DNA from: Owenia fusiformis | Taxonomy: Eukaryota > Annelida > Polychaeta > Sabellida > Oweniidae | Direction: 5' to 3' | DNA: 64,000 bases | NCBI GenBank assembly: GCA_903813345.2 | Contig: CAIIXF020000006.1 | Coordinates: 34,634,436-34,698,435 of the forward strand | Shown: one piece after another, positions 11,679-23,936 of the stretch | Layout of the letters: every line of letters begins with the position of its first letter | Position numbering within the stretch: the stretch's first letter is position 1 | Program-made: the position numbers and the translations under genes | Notes under the pieces: model-generated | Seen by the model: only the letters and a program-made list of their open reading frames with translations | The model's database searches: none | What the model was told of the DNA's origin: nothing

Positions 11679-13554
11679 ATACCGTAACAACTCGGGTAAA
11701 TAGTCCATGGTATGAAATATCTAGGACGTCTTATAAAGGAGCTGGTAGCACACTATATGCGCAGCGACATTTGACCTAATATTAACATACCTACATATGT
11801 TCGCTAATAATTTTTATTATTACCATTTAATATATTTCCGGACTTTAGGCTGAATTATGGCTGCCATTAACAGAGGTCAAAAAATTACCAAAAAATAAAA
11901 TGATTTTAAATATATGATTAAGGTTTCTAAGCCATAAGTTTAAAGTTACTTTTCCTTCCTATCAATACCAAACAATTATGTAATCAGTGTATCGACCTTT
12001 GTATTGTTTCTCAGGTATTAATAAGATAAATACTACAAATGAATCACTTTTATATTAGAATGACAAATGCTTAAATAATGCTAGTTTTTCACAAAATGGG
12101 TCTCAATACGTTTTGAGATATGGACTCTTATTCCGCGGTGAACATTATCAATAAAGGAGGGCCTATTGGCCTTCCTTGACTAATTGGGACTACGGCTAAA
12201 ATTCTAAAATTTTTCGTAGTTAGATATAGCTCAGTTGTTTATAAAACTACCAATAAGACTTGGTCGAATTCATGAATAATTGAAAAATTCGTTATCATTA
12301 TCTTCCTAAAATTTGATGATATCCAGCGGTAAGGTCAAAGAAAAAACAGCCATCAGAAAACTTGATGATATCCAGCAGTTACGTCGAGGAAGAATTGTAA
12401 GGCGTTCGATTGCATATGACTCTAATTGATTATTAGACATGCCCTTGGAATATATGAACATTCCAATACCTCTGTAACATTTAATTAGATATAAATCTTA
12501 CCTATTTGTTATTGTATTATGTTTTATAAAACATGAACAATAATTTGTGGTTTGACCCCTTGCAATTATATTGAAATATTCTGGTAATAAAATGTTTTAA
12601 ATGGTAAGAAAACTAATATGTTCCCAATCATAAATTACCTAAATATTCCGCACAATTTTGTTGAATCTGCTTGCTTGGTTCATATTTGAAAAATCAAACA
12701 AAATCTGAAAAGCACACTTGCATAATTGCACTAATTAAACACCTACATCTACAGTAAAATTATAGTATATTTGCACATTATGATAATCTATGTTTTGTTC
12801 GTATGCTTAGAATAACAGTCTGTGTCTTATAAAACGTATAAAAGTTCGTATCAAAATATTTACGTTTTTTGACCCCTTGTGATGAAAGACATTTTTCGAC
12901 CCGAAAGCCGGAAGTTTTTTCAGCAAATTGTATTTTAAAAGAATCAAGACATATGCAGCTCCATAAATATTGCTTCAAATGTCGCTGCGCTATAGTGTGC
13001 TACGGATCCTTCATATTCGGAAGTCATACCATGGACTATTTCATCGACATCGCACTGCATTAAGTGATACCAGCGTTCGCTTCTCTTGGACGTTGACATT
13101 CCTGCTATCGTTGGTGCACCGAAACCATGGCAACTGCAGAATGACGCATCCTTGATTTATTGATGCTAGTTAGTTGACCATTTGAATTGATTATACAGTA
13201 GTCAGCCATCTGATTATTGCATACACTTTGTAATGTATTTGTAATTTAGATGCATATTCCAAATGATCAACATTGAAAGCATGTTATGTCAAAACTGTTC
13301 CTATGTCTGTTTTACTTAAAAGTGTGCATATGATCTAGAAAATGCATTTTTTATGTTTATGCGAAACCAGATTTGATTTTTGAAGATATATCAACTAAAC
13401 ATAATACTCAAACGTTGGATAGTATGACTGTATATGTTGAACAAATCAGATAAGATCAACGTACAGAACGCTGAGATAGGAAACGCGGATATGGCTAATG
13501 ATGTGTGATTTGGTGACGACGAGGATGCGTTTTCGGAAAAGTGAAGAGGTAGGT
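11679..13554. other. Intergenic, no gene seen
   Basis: AT-rich sequence shared with copy 2 (about 52787-54974). A small hairpin, AGGGCCTATTGGCCTT, is near 12156. Two diverged direct repeats with TTGATGATATCCAGC lie near 12312 and 12361. No coding region is supported. Confidence 0.5.
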
Positions 13555-14010
13555 TAATTAAGTTGGTTATAAAATTGTTGTCCTTCGATGTTTTTCTCAA
13601 GGTCAAAGAAAGGTCAAAAAGTTATTTTCCTTCTAATTGACCAATTTTTTTTCAAAACTATCTACAAGCTCTCAAAAATCTGACAATAGATTTGAACTTC
13701 TATGACATTCTCAAGGTAAAAAAATAGTTCACCTTCAATGACCTTCTCAAGGTCAAAAAAGGTATTTTTTCAACTTGCTTCAACTTGACCAATTATTTTC
13801 CAAAATCATCTACAAGTTCTAAGAAGTTCAAATCTGACTTTAGATTTGAGATTTAACCTTCTAATCTCAGGGTCAAAAATCTTCCATTGATCAATGTTTC
13901 TTTCAAAATGATCTGCAGAATTTTCATAACTTCAAATGTGACTAAGATTGAACTAATAATATTGTGAGCAACTGGCTAGGTGGTGACATTTTGTCATGTT
14001 AATGCCTTAC
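13555..14010. repeat. Diverged tandem repeat block rich in CTCAAGGTCAAA
   Basis: Three to four diverged units, each with a CTCAAGGTCAAA start, a TTGACCAAT middle and TCATCTACAAGTTCT followed by AAATCTGAC. The right edge reads AGCAAC...TAGGTGGTGACATTTTGTCA. An inverted relative is at 39507-39865, and copy 2 has the same block at about 54990-55410 with several small length changes. Probably a dispersed repeat family. Confidence 0.75.
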
Positions 14011-15859
14011 GTAAATATATTTGAATTTTGACTTTATTACTTCGGGTATCCACGAACGTTTTATTTGCACGAACAGTAGGCTATCGTCTGGTTATGTGGG
14101 GAAATTAGCAGTTTCGCTAGTGTTGACACAAAATTCGCCTTAAAATCATTAGCCTTGGTTGCATTCTATAAATACACTGTTATATAAATAAAGTATTCAC
14201 AATAGAGAAATTTCGCAACTCACTTATAGCAGGTTTATTAGTATGAAGTCCAGAATAAAGTATTACTTATGAAGCATTTGATTACGTCATCATTTATTGC
14301 GCAGCTCTACGTCCATAAGTGTCATATTCTTATATATACGTATAGACGAACATTTTTGTTGATTACAATTAGTAACTTTTTATGTACGCACAATCATTGC
14401 TGTTGACGGACGTCAGGCTATGGCAGACGCTGTCAATTTACAACGTACCTAACACGTTTCTAATGAAAAAAAACTATACCTTTCATGTACAGTGTGTATA
14501 TAAAACCCAATATACACCAATGGGGCGGAATCCCATTTGCCCCGTCGACTCCGACCTTGCCCCATAGAATCACAACTTGCCCACATGTTCATTCTCGCTG
14601 AGGATTCATAGTACTTTGACCCATCTTGCCCCATCGAGTCCACATGGGACTCGATTGGGCAAAGTCCGACGGAGTTCCACGGAGTCCATGGGGCAAAATC
14701 TCAACAAGTCCCACGAGGTCCCACGCATTAGTATATATGTGTAATGTGTATGAAGGTCCAATCATGCCCCTTTGATGTATGTTGGTCTTAAATTATTTTT
14801 CATCAATCAGTTATCAAAACAAAATATATTGTTGTTATATACGCTGTTAACGTTACTTTCACTCCGGAGCGTTTCATTCACTTTTTAAACGCCGTGGACC
14901 TAAATAAAATGGCGGTGAATCAAAACTTAACGATGACCTTAAGTATTAATATCTGTTTTCAATCAATCAGGACGAACATGAATACAGACGTTTAAAAATC
15001 AGCACTGTTTCAACTTCTAAGACATTTTTTCCAGTCCTCATGAACATAGTTGCAGTTCATAATAAGTTAATATTTGACCCCTCCTTGCATTGGTTGACTA
15101 TAAATATTCATCCCTTAATCCTAATGATGCAGTGACTAGTGCCACGATTACTGCAAATAAGAGCACTTAACACTGTAAAAGCGTTCCCAGATTGTAAAAG
15201 GAATAATGAATATAAATAGCCGATAAATGCACATACGTTTCAATTGATAAATGTACATTAAATCATATTTATAAGACATCTATTTTCATTAAAACACAAC
15301 TAAGCCTTAATAACATTAAATCTATTTAACTATACCCTCTTTTTAACAATTTGTGGTGAATCCTGACGTAAAATCTTTCACTTAGGAGCTGGAGTAATGA
15401 TTATTAATAGCCTTTCACTCTGGCTGTAGTTGATGCCATACCATAATAGCCTACTGAAGTAGTTTTGATCAAGATGGATAGATGGACATTAATAGTAAAA
15501 TTAGATAGCATTAGATAGAATATTGAAGCCAGTTTTCCTTCGATTACAATTGATCGGATAACGAAAAAGCTGATTTTCTTAAATCGCAAAATCTTGTTAA
15601 TGCATGCTCCAATGGGGAAGTCAACGACAATACGTTTTCCTAAAGGAGGTAGACTCCCGGAGTCCTGTTTTTGCTAATATCCATTGATGATATCAACAAG
15701 TGACATCTATCGAATAGGATAACAGTTGATCTTCAATTCATTTTTGTCGGTACCAGTGAAAGATTCTTGGTGCAAATTGCGTTCAAGAAATCGGTAAGAT
15801 AATCCGTTTCTCCTGTCCCTGGGATCCTGTTACACATTGTCAATATTATTGTTCTAATA
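14011..15859. other. Intergenic, no gene seen
   Basis: Shared with copy 2. Apart from the TTGCCCCAT-rich block at 14515-14725, only AT-rich sequence and short incidental frames are visible. Confidence 0.5.
14515..14725. repeat. Short inverted and direct TTGCCCCAT-type repeats
   Basis: TTGCCCC(A/G)T followed by a GA.TCC-like tail recurs on both strands. It includes a hairpin at about 14626-14664, where CTTTGCCCAATCGAGTCC is opposed by a near-complement. This creates open frames on both strands (for example 14449-14643) that look incidental. Present in copy 2 at about 55915-56110 with small indels. Confidence 0.6.
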
Positions 15860-16870
15860 CAGTGTGTCCCAAAAAAAGGAAACCGGCAATAGATCACTTA
15901 TTTCTCAAATATGAATAATAATAGAAAAATTTCACAGCTACCATCTAATAGGTTATGATGTCCTTTTTCTTATGAGACCAAAGGTGTTTATTTTTCTTCA
16001 CGGATGACTGAGTTCTAAGAGATTTAAGTGACCATGTCAGAAATTGGTTTGTGCCACTTTTTCTGTCATGAATGGCTGAACAATGAGGGATTAAAATGGC
16101 TATGCAAGACATTGTCCTATTCGAAATACACATTTCTGAACAAGCATTCAACATAGCAAGTTCATGCAGCTGACCCAAGATCAAAGAGTATTTGTAGTGC
16201 TCCTCCTCATCGTCGGATTATCGTTCGGGACAGATTAAGGGCGCTGTTCAACAGAAGAGTGATTGCCTTGAACCACGAGATTGAGTTCATCGAGATCCCC
16301 AGACCTGACACCCTGCGACTTCTTCCTTTGGGGTTATCTCAAGGGTAAAGTATTCACAACACCACCAAGAGACGTTGATGATCTAAGGGCCAGGTTTGTC
16401 GCAGCAGTGGAGGATTTAAGGGGACAGAGAGACATCATCGGGGATGCCGTACGTGCGATGAGATCAAGGGCAGACATTTGCATTGAAAGGAATGGGGGTC
16501 ATGTTGAAGGACATTGGGGTTAAAACAACTTTGAATGGACATTGGGATTTAAAAGGGGTGTTAAATATGATGTGTGTAATTTTAATTGGAATAAATGAGT
16601 AAAAGAGTGATATCCTGATGTTTTTTGTTACTTATCACTTTGTTATGATGGTGAAATTGACTTAGCTGAAAGTGGTACAAACTCATTTCTGACATGGTCA
16701 CTTAAATCCCTTATAACTCAGTCATCCGTGAAGGAAAATAGACAACTTTGGTATCATAAGAAAGAGGACATCATAATCTATCAGATGGTAGCTGTGAAAT
16801 TTTCCTATCATTATTCATATTTGAGAAATGAGCAATCTATTGCTGGTTTCCTTTTTTTTGGGACACCCTG
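15860..16870. mobile_element. Tc1/mariner-type transposon, decayed, copy 1 only
   Basis: Bounded by TA dinucleotides, with ends CAGTGTGTCCCAAAAAAAGG and its near-complement finishing GGGACACCCTG. Copy 2 reads straight through a single TA at about 57959. Length is 1011 bp. The + strand interior keeps a fragment of a mariner-like DDD transposase, while the rest has stops and shifts. Confidence 0.9.
16281..16523 (+). pseudogene. C-terminal fragment of mariner-like transposase
   Basis: An 80-codon frame contains SRSPDLTPCDFFLWGYLKGK, the hallmark block with the third catalytic Asp (the D of PCDFF) of mariner/IS630-type DDE transposases. It continues with a typical C-terminal end (RADICIERNGGHVEGHWG). 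Upstream homologous sequence is broken by stops and frame changes, and no complete HTH or first catalytic Asp is readable. Non-functional. Confidence 0.85.
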
Positions 16871-17596
16871 TATTGTAACCAAATAAAAATTATTATTGGG
16901 GTTGAACTCTAAGCCATAATACTTTTCAGATATAATGTTTATCGGATATTTCAAAATCGGTCCAGAGTTTACATTCTGCCTTTGGAGTCTCGTTCGAATA
17001 GGTTGAACTTGGTATGTACTTGCGAAGTATTCCCAGTTCAAAATCACAGGATATTATTATTATCATCAAATGAACCTGTTGCATATTTTGTCAATAACGA
17101 TATAGTTGAAATTTCGTTTTTTTAGCAAGAATACCAAATTCGATAGCGCCTTATCTTAGTCATATCAATTTGAATTAATGGCTAGTCATAATGGCTAATA
17201 GAACAAAAGCACACACAGCCTTTTTAATTGGCGTCTAAATACGTTGAACATTCTAGTCTAATATGGAACAATGGGGTTATTGTTCTGTGAGTAATATCAA
17301 TCTCCTTCGTATACACTCGGGGCTTGGTGCTCTTCGAGAAATCATCATTTAGCTGCACTTTCGTTTCGTACAGGGAAACAATCTCACTCGAAGGCCCTTC
17401 TATTTACTATTTCAAATCATCAATCATCGTTGTCTCAACGCTAAGCAGTATGAGGACGAAGATATCTCTCCAAACTTTTGTGATGGTTTTTAAAATATGG
17501 TCCAGATCGCTGAAACTAATGATAAGGCGGCCTAGGAAGCGGACTTGCATTCCCGTATGTCCCAACGTATGGCCAACAGTTATGTCCTATGTCAGC
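16871..17596. other. Intergenic, 3' side of the GPCR gene
   Basis: Shared with copy 2 (57961-58722). Probable 3' UTR of the minus-strand GPCR near its right end. The plus-strand frame at 17324-17698 overlaps the receptor's 3' end and is incidental. Copy 2 has a small extra insertion of about 35 bases near 58577. Confidence 0.5.
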
Positions 17597-18799
17597 CTAA
17601 CATTCAGAACTGTCCGTCGTCCGTGTGACAGTGCACATGTTATGGAAATTGTTGTTTGTTTTTGCTTCCCATTTTTTCAGATGGAAACATTTCCTTAAGT
17701 ATCTGTTATAAAGTCTCCGGTAGCCTTGGCGAATGTCCCGTGTCCGGTAAGCGTAGATAATAGGGTTACTGATGAAATGAACGAGAGGGAGATTTTCGAT
17801 CATGTCCACAGGAAAGTTTGCTGAGGTTTTTGGGATGTATGTCGAAAGTGCAACGTAGATAAATTTTGGAAGGAGGGCCAGAATAAGGGTGCTTGTTAGT
17901 ATCAGAGTTGTCGTCAAATCTTTATTGTTGCGGTGAAAATTGACGCCGCTATTTCTACGAGTAGTTAGTCTGCGATGACGCCTGGAGATGCACAGGACGC
18001 AGAAGTACAGGGACACTGTTACGAAGATACACACCAGTATAATGACCCTCCAGGAGTGGTGAATCGTCTTCACAACGTCCAACGAAATACCATCGATGTA
18101 ACAATCGTGATCTGGATCGATGATCAATACCACCATTCCCGGCACAGATATCAAAACGCTAAAAACCCACGTTACCAAAATCGCTATGATCTCCGCCAGT
18201 CTTCTCAAAAGGAACCCGGATCTAATAGCGTACTGAATGACTATAAATCGGAATATGGAGACGCACATAAGCGTCATCATGCATACGTTATAAACAAAAG
18301 TATGGAGTAAGATAAACGTGTTGTGAAAGCAGATAGAATACATAGCACGGTTGACAAATTTGCTGTACCACAAAACAGCTTGCATTATCTGAATCGAACA
18401 CCCTAAAACATCCGTTAAAGCGAGTGACGTCATCAGCAAGTAAAATGTCGTGAGGTGGCTATTTGGACTCAAATTGATCGCACATATTGCGAGGGTATTT
18501 ATAACAATCCCTATTATGCCCAGTGGTGTGGCTACGCATATCCACCGTATTGCCACTTCTTTGTTGTCAGCGGCGTCGGTGTCGAAGATACTAGCAGTTG
18601 AATTAAATGTGTCGTTTATATAAAAGACGGCAGTATTCGTGGACATATTAACGCCCAAAGTCTCCAAACTATAGTTAAATAAACTTGGATTAGCCATGGC
18701 AATTTGTTGATAAAAGATTCGATTTTCACTAATGTTTTCATGTGTCATAAACACACACAAATTACTTGATGTTATGGAAATCGAAAGCCGCGTAATCAA
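17597..18799 (-). CDS. Orphan rhodopsin-like G protein-coupled receptor (copy 1)
   Basis: An uninterrupted 400-residue frame, a seven-membrane-segment receptor predicted at the cell surface. The extracellular N-terminus (about 1-83) has five N-glycosylation sequons (N22, N42, N51, N62, N66). Class A landmarks: N101 in TM1, D130 in LALTD of TM2, C157 before TM3 with partner C233 in loop 2, R184 in TM3, W211 in TM4, P311 in TM6, and NPIIY at 345-349 followed by a basic helix 8. The TM3 triplet is FRF instead of DRY/ERY, and TM6 has ALLP where CWxP is usual. Ligand and subfamily are unknown. Start chosen as the longest frame; M18 and M35 are alternatives that keep all landmarks. No intron is visible. 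Confidence 0.9.
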   Translation of the reverse strand: MITRLSISITSSNLCVFMTHENISENRIFYQQIAMANPSLFNYSLETLGVNMSTNTAVFYINDTFNSTASIFDTDAADNKEVAIRWICVATPLGIIGIVINTLAICAINLSPNSHLTTFYLLMTSLALTDVLGCSIQIMQAVLWYSKFVNRAMYSICFHNTFILLHTFVYNVCMMTLMCVSIFRFIVIQYAIRSGFLLRRLAEIIAILVTWVFSVLISVPGMVVLIIDPDHDCYIDGISLDVVKTIHHSWRVIILVCIFVTVSLYFCVLCISRRHRRLTTRRNSGVNFHRNNKDLTTTLILTSTLILALLPKFIYVALSTYIPKTSANFPVDMIENLPLVHFISNPIIYAYRTRDIRQGYRRLYNRYLRKCFHLKKWEAKTNNNFHNMCTVTRTTDSSEC

Positions 18800-20097
18800 C
18801 TTGAGTGCCTGTTTCGCTAGTATCGCTTACTACATTCTGTATTTATTACTGTCTTCCGGGAATTTTTTCCTATTAGTTACATTCGTATTGGAGTTTTTTT
18901 CATCCATAAAATCTGAGAATTGAACGACATCCTGAAAATTAACTGCATGCGTTACAGTTGTTATTTCCAAATATTTATAGTCCTGTCGATTTTATTGTTC
19001 ACTTGGCTATTGTCCATTCGATTATCGTCTTCTTTATAATTGTCCCCTCGATTAGTGCCTGCTCGAATTTGTCCAAGTTCAGAGCGTTTTCACTTCAATT
19101 CGTCGTCGCATTTTAGATGTTCACTTCGCTCCCTAACTCAAAATTTACTAGTTTCTTTCGATAAACGTATAGTGTGAAATCCAACTAATGAACTGAATTA
19201 ACTAAATGCTGCGTTTATTTATCGTACTGTAGTCGACCAATAGATGTTCATCTCTAAGTTATTCCAATAATTTATTACTTAGTTGAACCTATAGCTACTC
19301 GCTAATAATGGTTGATGAGCTCTGGTATATCTAATATCTATATATCGCTTAAAACTCGTATAATATAACGAACTCAGCTTGTAATCAGATGAGAACGAAG
19401 CATCGATAGATAGTCTTTTGCCACGTCGAACCTTTACTCATGTTCTTCTCTACTTATATACGCATCAAAAAATAAATCTATGGGGCAGTAAGTGAGCCGT
19501 CTAATGGATCCAAAGTGACGAATTAAGTTATTATTAAGTTATTATAGCCCTTGTCCAGTCGATTAAGGCGTGTTACGCTCAAAACCAGTTCTAGTGCGTT
19601 TCCCAGATCTTCAAATGAATACAACTTTTAGTGGGTCGTTGAGAGTTGGAGTCTCCTTGCTGGTGAACGTACCTCTGAAACAAAAAAGAAATATTTGACA
19701 TGATAAGATTATTTAAATTATATATTACTTTAGGCCTGATTTTCAAGGGCTAAGATATCGTGATATATTGCATTTTTAATTTGTTTCTTTGTTGTAGTCT
19801 TTGCTTCTATCCTGAGGCTCAGGAAAACGTTAAAAATGTCCCTTAGTGGACTGAGTTGGTAATGCGTGGTGTATACATGTATATTATACTCTTTTACTAT
19901 ATTACTTACATTAAATAAGAATAAGACTGATTTTTTTTATTAATGACTGTATACCCGGCCTCAGCTTCTATCTTTACGATTGACAACATAAACTGCTCTA
20001 GAGAACCTCGTGATCGAGTATATATATATATCTTTTATTGACTCTTAAGATGTCATACTCTGACATATTAGTCATTACAAAATAAAAACATTGTATT
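18800..20097. other. Intergenic, upstream of the GPCR
   Basis: Shared with copy 2 (59926-61199). Presumably contains the receptor's promoter and 5' UTR, but no core promoter motif can be assigned. No other gene seen. Confidence 0.45.
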
Positions 20098-21629
20098 GCA
20101 CTACACTACACTACGCTACACTACACTACACTATACTAAGTCTAAGCTATTTAAATACAGACAATTTATACAAAGAAACGTTATTTACATATGTTACAAT
20201 ATACTTTGTGTGTGATGCACCCAAAATGCTAATCTCCAGGCAAGTTTAAGTTTTTGAATGATTTTGTGATAAAACTTCCAACTTGCTTCTGAACATATTT
20301 ATCTTTTGAAGAAATTAACATAATGAATGCATTTTAGGGATGATGTTTTGATTTATATTTTTTTTGCTTCTGATGTTGTCAAACAATATATTTATATTTT
20401 CTCTATGTATTTGTCAATTAATCATGAAATGAACTTCATTTTCTATTTCCCCACAAGCTTTACACAATCTTTCAGACTCAGGTTTTGGTCGTGGTTTCAC
20501 ATGTCTACCCAATTCTATTTGTAACTTATGTGAACTTAATCTCAGCTGTGAAAATGATTGCCTGTGATTTTTGTTTTGTAGGCTTAAATATTGCTCTCTT
20601 TCATTGTTGTTTTAAAGTTAATATATGTTCTTAAAACTGGATATAATTGTAAATCACACTTCCATTTTTCCTTATAATTTTGGTGCAATGTTTTAGTTAG
20701 ATTCTTTATAAACACATAGTCATCCTCAACAACTTGTTCATTCCAAGTGCATTGGAGATTACAATCTTTTAAAATGTTATGAACCTTACTTGACCAAGTA
20801 TTTTTAAAACCTAAACTGTACATTTCATAATCATATAAATATGCTTTATAAAGGAGGTTATCAGGACAAAGTTGTAAAAGTCGTATCCAATATTTAATAA
20901 GTTGAATATCAAAACACAGAGTTAGGGGAAAACGACCCATCTCTCCATAGACTGCTAGTGTTGCAGTTGATGTTTTCACACCAAGAATGCTTTTTCAAAA
21001 GGACAGGTAAATAGTTTCAAGTGACCTGATATGTTTTTACTTGACCATATTTCTGAACCATACATCAAAATTGGTTGGACAAGTGAATCAAGTTGATGTA
21101 AAGCAACTGATATTGGAATATCATTAAACATGTGATATTGTTGCTTTATTTTGAATAAAGCTTTTCTAGATTGTTCTTTAAGATAACATGTTTGTTTTTC
21201 AAAATTATTTTTCTTGTTGAAAATACGTCCCAGATATTTGTAGTCTTCAACACATGCAATCACTTCATTATTGAATTGAAAGGTTTCATCTGACTTTGAG
21301 TTAAAAATAATAGCTTTTGTTTTGACAGTGTTGACAACAAGATGATAATTTCGACAAAAATCAAAGAGAGAGAGAGAGAGTCTAGCATAGACTGAGCTCC
21401 AGATTTAGAGCTAGCTATTAATACTAAGTCATCTGCCCAAAGAAGATGGTTTAAAGAAACACCTTCAAACTCTATACCATGTCTGGAGGAAGATAATCTT
21501 TCAAGTCATCCAAAAAATGGTTGAAAAGATATGTACTGAGAACAGAGCCCTGCATAACTCCAATTTCAGTATTGTAGGTTGGAGTAATGCGAGTACCTGA
21601 ATATCTTTTGATTTTTACCTTTTGAGTAT
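20098..21629 (-). mobile_element. Old LINE fragment: end of reverse transcriptase and C-terminal region (copy 1)
   Basis: Minus-strand frames at 20976-21263 and 20584-20979 together give a typical LINE post-RT region: EDYKYLGRIFNKK, QLDSLVQPILMYGSEIW, then LAVYGEMGRFPL and IKYWIRLLQL. Just upstream, broken frames still show GVMQGSVLSTYLFN (RT motif) and WADDLVLI (catalytic ADD, near 21428-21436). The end of the element is marked by a short ACTAC-type tandem repeat at 20098-20140. Stops and frameshifts make it a dead copy. It is interrupted at 21629 by a younger LINE and continues a short way to the right of 23945. Copy 2 has it uninterrupted. Confidence 0.8.
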
Positions 21630-23936
21630 TTTTTTTTTTTTCAGTTTATTTATTTCAATTTCCTTGCTATTGATATACAAAAGTATGCCTTTGTTAACTT
21701 AATAACATTATCGGCATAGTAAATATTAAAAATATAATACAGGAAATACAAAATACAAAAACCACGTAGTATGTTCAGTCTATATGTATGCTTGCTCCCC
21801 ATCCCACCCATAAGGTTCCCAAAGGAATTTAGAATGTTTCACTGGCTGTTTAAAACTGTGATTGCTGTTGAGACATAGTGAGCCACGATTTCAATAATTT
21901 TGCTATTCATCACATCACTAAGGTTGGTATCCCCATACAAAAGTGTATCTGATTTCTTAGAGATTGTTAAATTTCTGAAATCTGGCAGACATTCCAGTTC
22001 GTCGAGTCCTGCAAGAAGCAATTCCCTTTCATTTATGAGCAGTGGACATTTGATTAGAAAATGAGAAGTGGTTTGATGAGCTGCACCACATGGACATTTG
22101 GGATCATTAATTGTGGTAAAATTGTGGGCATGTAAATGGCTATTAAGCAAGAGTCCAGCTCTAAGTCTGTTGAAAGTAATTTCAGTTTGTCTTGGCATAG
22201 TATACTCCATTTTGGATGTGGGTAAGGATGCATGGCTCCTTTGCTTCCTGACTGATCTTTTAAATCTTGAGATTGGCTGCCCAACTCGGATAGTTGGTGG
22301 AAGCCCATTCCAAGCTGAGATGGCACTAAAGATTGTAGATTTTTTGGTTGAGACACTAGTATGTAATGGAATCTGATAATCTGGCTGATCTCTCAGCCTT
22401 CTAGTGTGAACAATTTCATAAGTTCTCACCACATCACAGATGAAGGAAGGTAAAGCATTAAAGCGTGCCTTAAAAATAAAAATTTTTAAGTGCTCATCTC
22501 TTCTCGATGCCAGCTTTTTCCAATTTAGAGAAGAAGGTACCTTATCAGTATTTGACCCATGAATAGCACCTGAAACTAGGCAGGCTGCTCTATAGTGCAG
22601 ACTTTCGAGAGCTTGGAGCTTAAGAGCTGATGCTTTATTGTAAATTATGTCACAGTAATCTAAGTGGGGTATGAAGTAAGCATTGTAAATTGTTTCAAGA
22701 TGTTTGCTTGATAACTTTTTACTAAGAGCCTTCAGTGGCCTCATTAAAATTGTCAATTTGTTAATCAGTTGGTCAATGTGGGCATTAAAGTTTAAGTGTT
22801 TATCTAACACTATTCCTAAGTGCTTATGGGTATCTGTCATTGGTATTTGCTCATTTCCTAAAGTTAATGATGGTTGAGCTGCTAATTGGGTTCTTTGGCC
22901 ATAAAAGGTTAGATCAGCACTTTTTTGGGCTTTAAATTGCATGCGCCAAGTGGTTGCCCATTGGTTAAGATTGTTCAGATCTTGTTGAAGGGGTTGATTT
23001 AAATTCAATAGCATGTCAGAGTTTCTGTCATAGGCATCATAAAGTGACGTATCATCAGCAAAAATAAAAGCTTTGGAGTTTAAGTTGTCAGGTAAATCGT
23101 TAATATATATTAAAAAAAGTAGGGGACCCAAGTCACCCAAAACAGAACCTTGGGGAACACCGGCATTTATAATGTATTGGGGTTTATTGGGATTATTGAC
23201 CGGAATGTTGTTGTTACCAATTAATTCAGGATCAGAGGACCAATCGGAAAGGCAGTTATTAATACGCACTTTAACCCTTCTGTCTTTAAGATAGGAAGTC
23301 ATTAATAGAATAATTTCATTGCTACATCCGTATGCTTTAAGTTTTTTTATTAAGAGTTTGTGAGGTACCAAATCAAATGCAGACGTCAGGTCTAAAAATA
23401 TTGAACGGACATTTTTCTGTTGATCAACATTAGTTTGTATATCATGAACAATGTTGATCAGTTGATTCACCGTATTGTGATGTGGTAAAAAACCACTTTG
23501 AAATTTATACAAGAGATTATTATCCAGTAAATGAAGAAGGAGTCTGTTGTGGATTATTTTTTCTAATACTTTGGATAGTGAGCATAGTAATGTAACTGGT
23601 CTATAATTAGAAATATTGCCTTTATCCCCTTTTTTAAAAATCGGTATGATTGTTCCTTCCTTCCAAATAACAGGAAAAGTACTTTCTTCGAAAATTCTAT
23701 TAAAAAGTCTACTAACTGGAAAAGACAGACTATCGCCACATAATTTGATCATTTTGTTTGTTATTCCATCCGGGCCATGAGATTTGTTAACATCCAGGCT
23801 TGAAAATAATTCAGAGACCTCCTGGGGTGTTGTTCTAATGTCTTGCAGCATGATGTTAGTTCTAGGTGGAAATTCAGGAATTGCAGCATTATCAATATTA
23901 ACAATATTTTTATTCACAAAGTATTTCAAAAATAAA
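21630..23936 (-). mobile_element. Young 5'-truncated LINE inserted in the old LINE, copy 1 only
   Basis: A 9-bp TSD TTTGAGTAT lies at 21621-21629 and 23937-23945; copy 2 has one TTTGAGTAT at 62733-62741. The 3' end is an A-rich tail (T run at 21630-21641 on +). The left 3' UTR is about 200 bases. The body is open reading frame from 23936 to 21839 without stops. Missing the endonuclease and 5' region, so truncated on insertion. Confidence 0.93.

Noticed and set aside
17324-17698. 124-codon plus-strand frame
   Set aside because: Mostly outside and partly antisense to the GPCR 3' end, and disrupted in copy 2 by a small insertion; incidental.
17975-18310. 111-codon plus-strand frame across the receptor gene
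   Set aside because: Antisense shadow of the GPCR; kept open by the receptor's own codon pattern.
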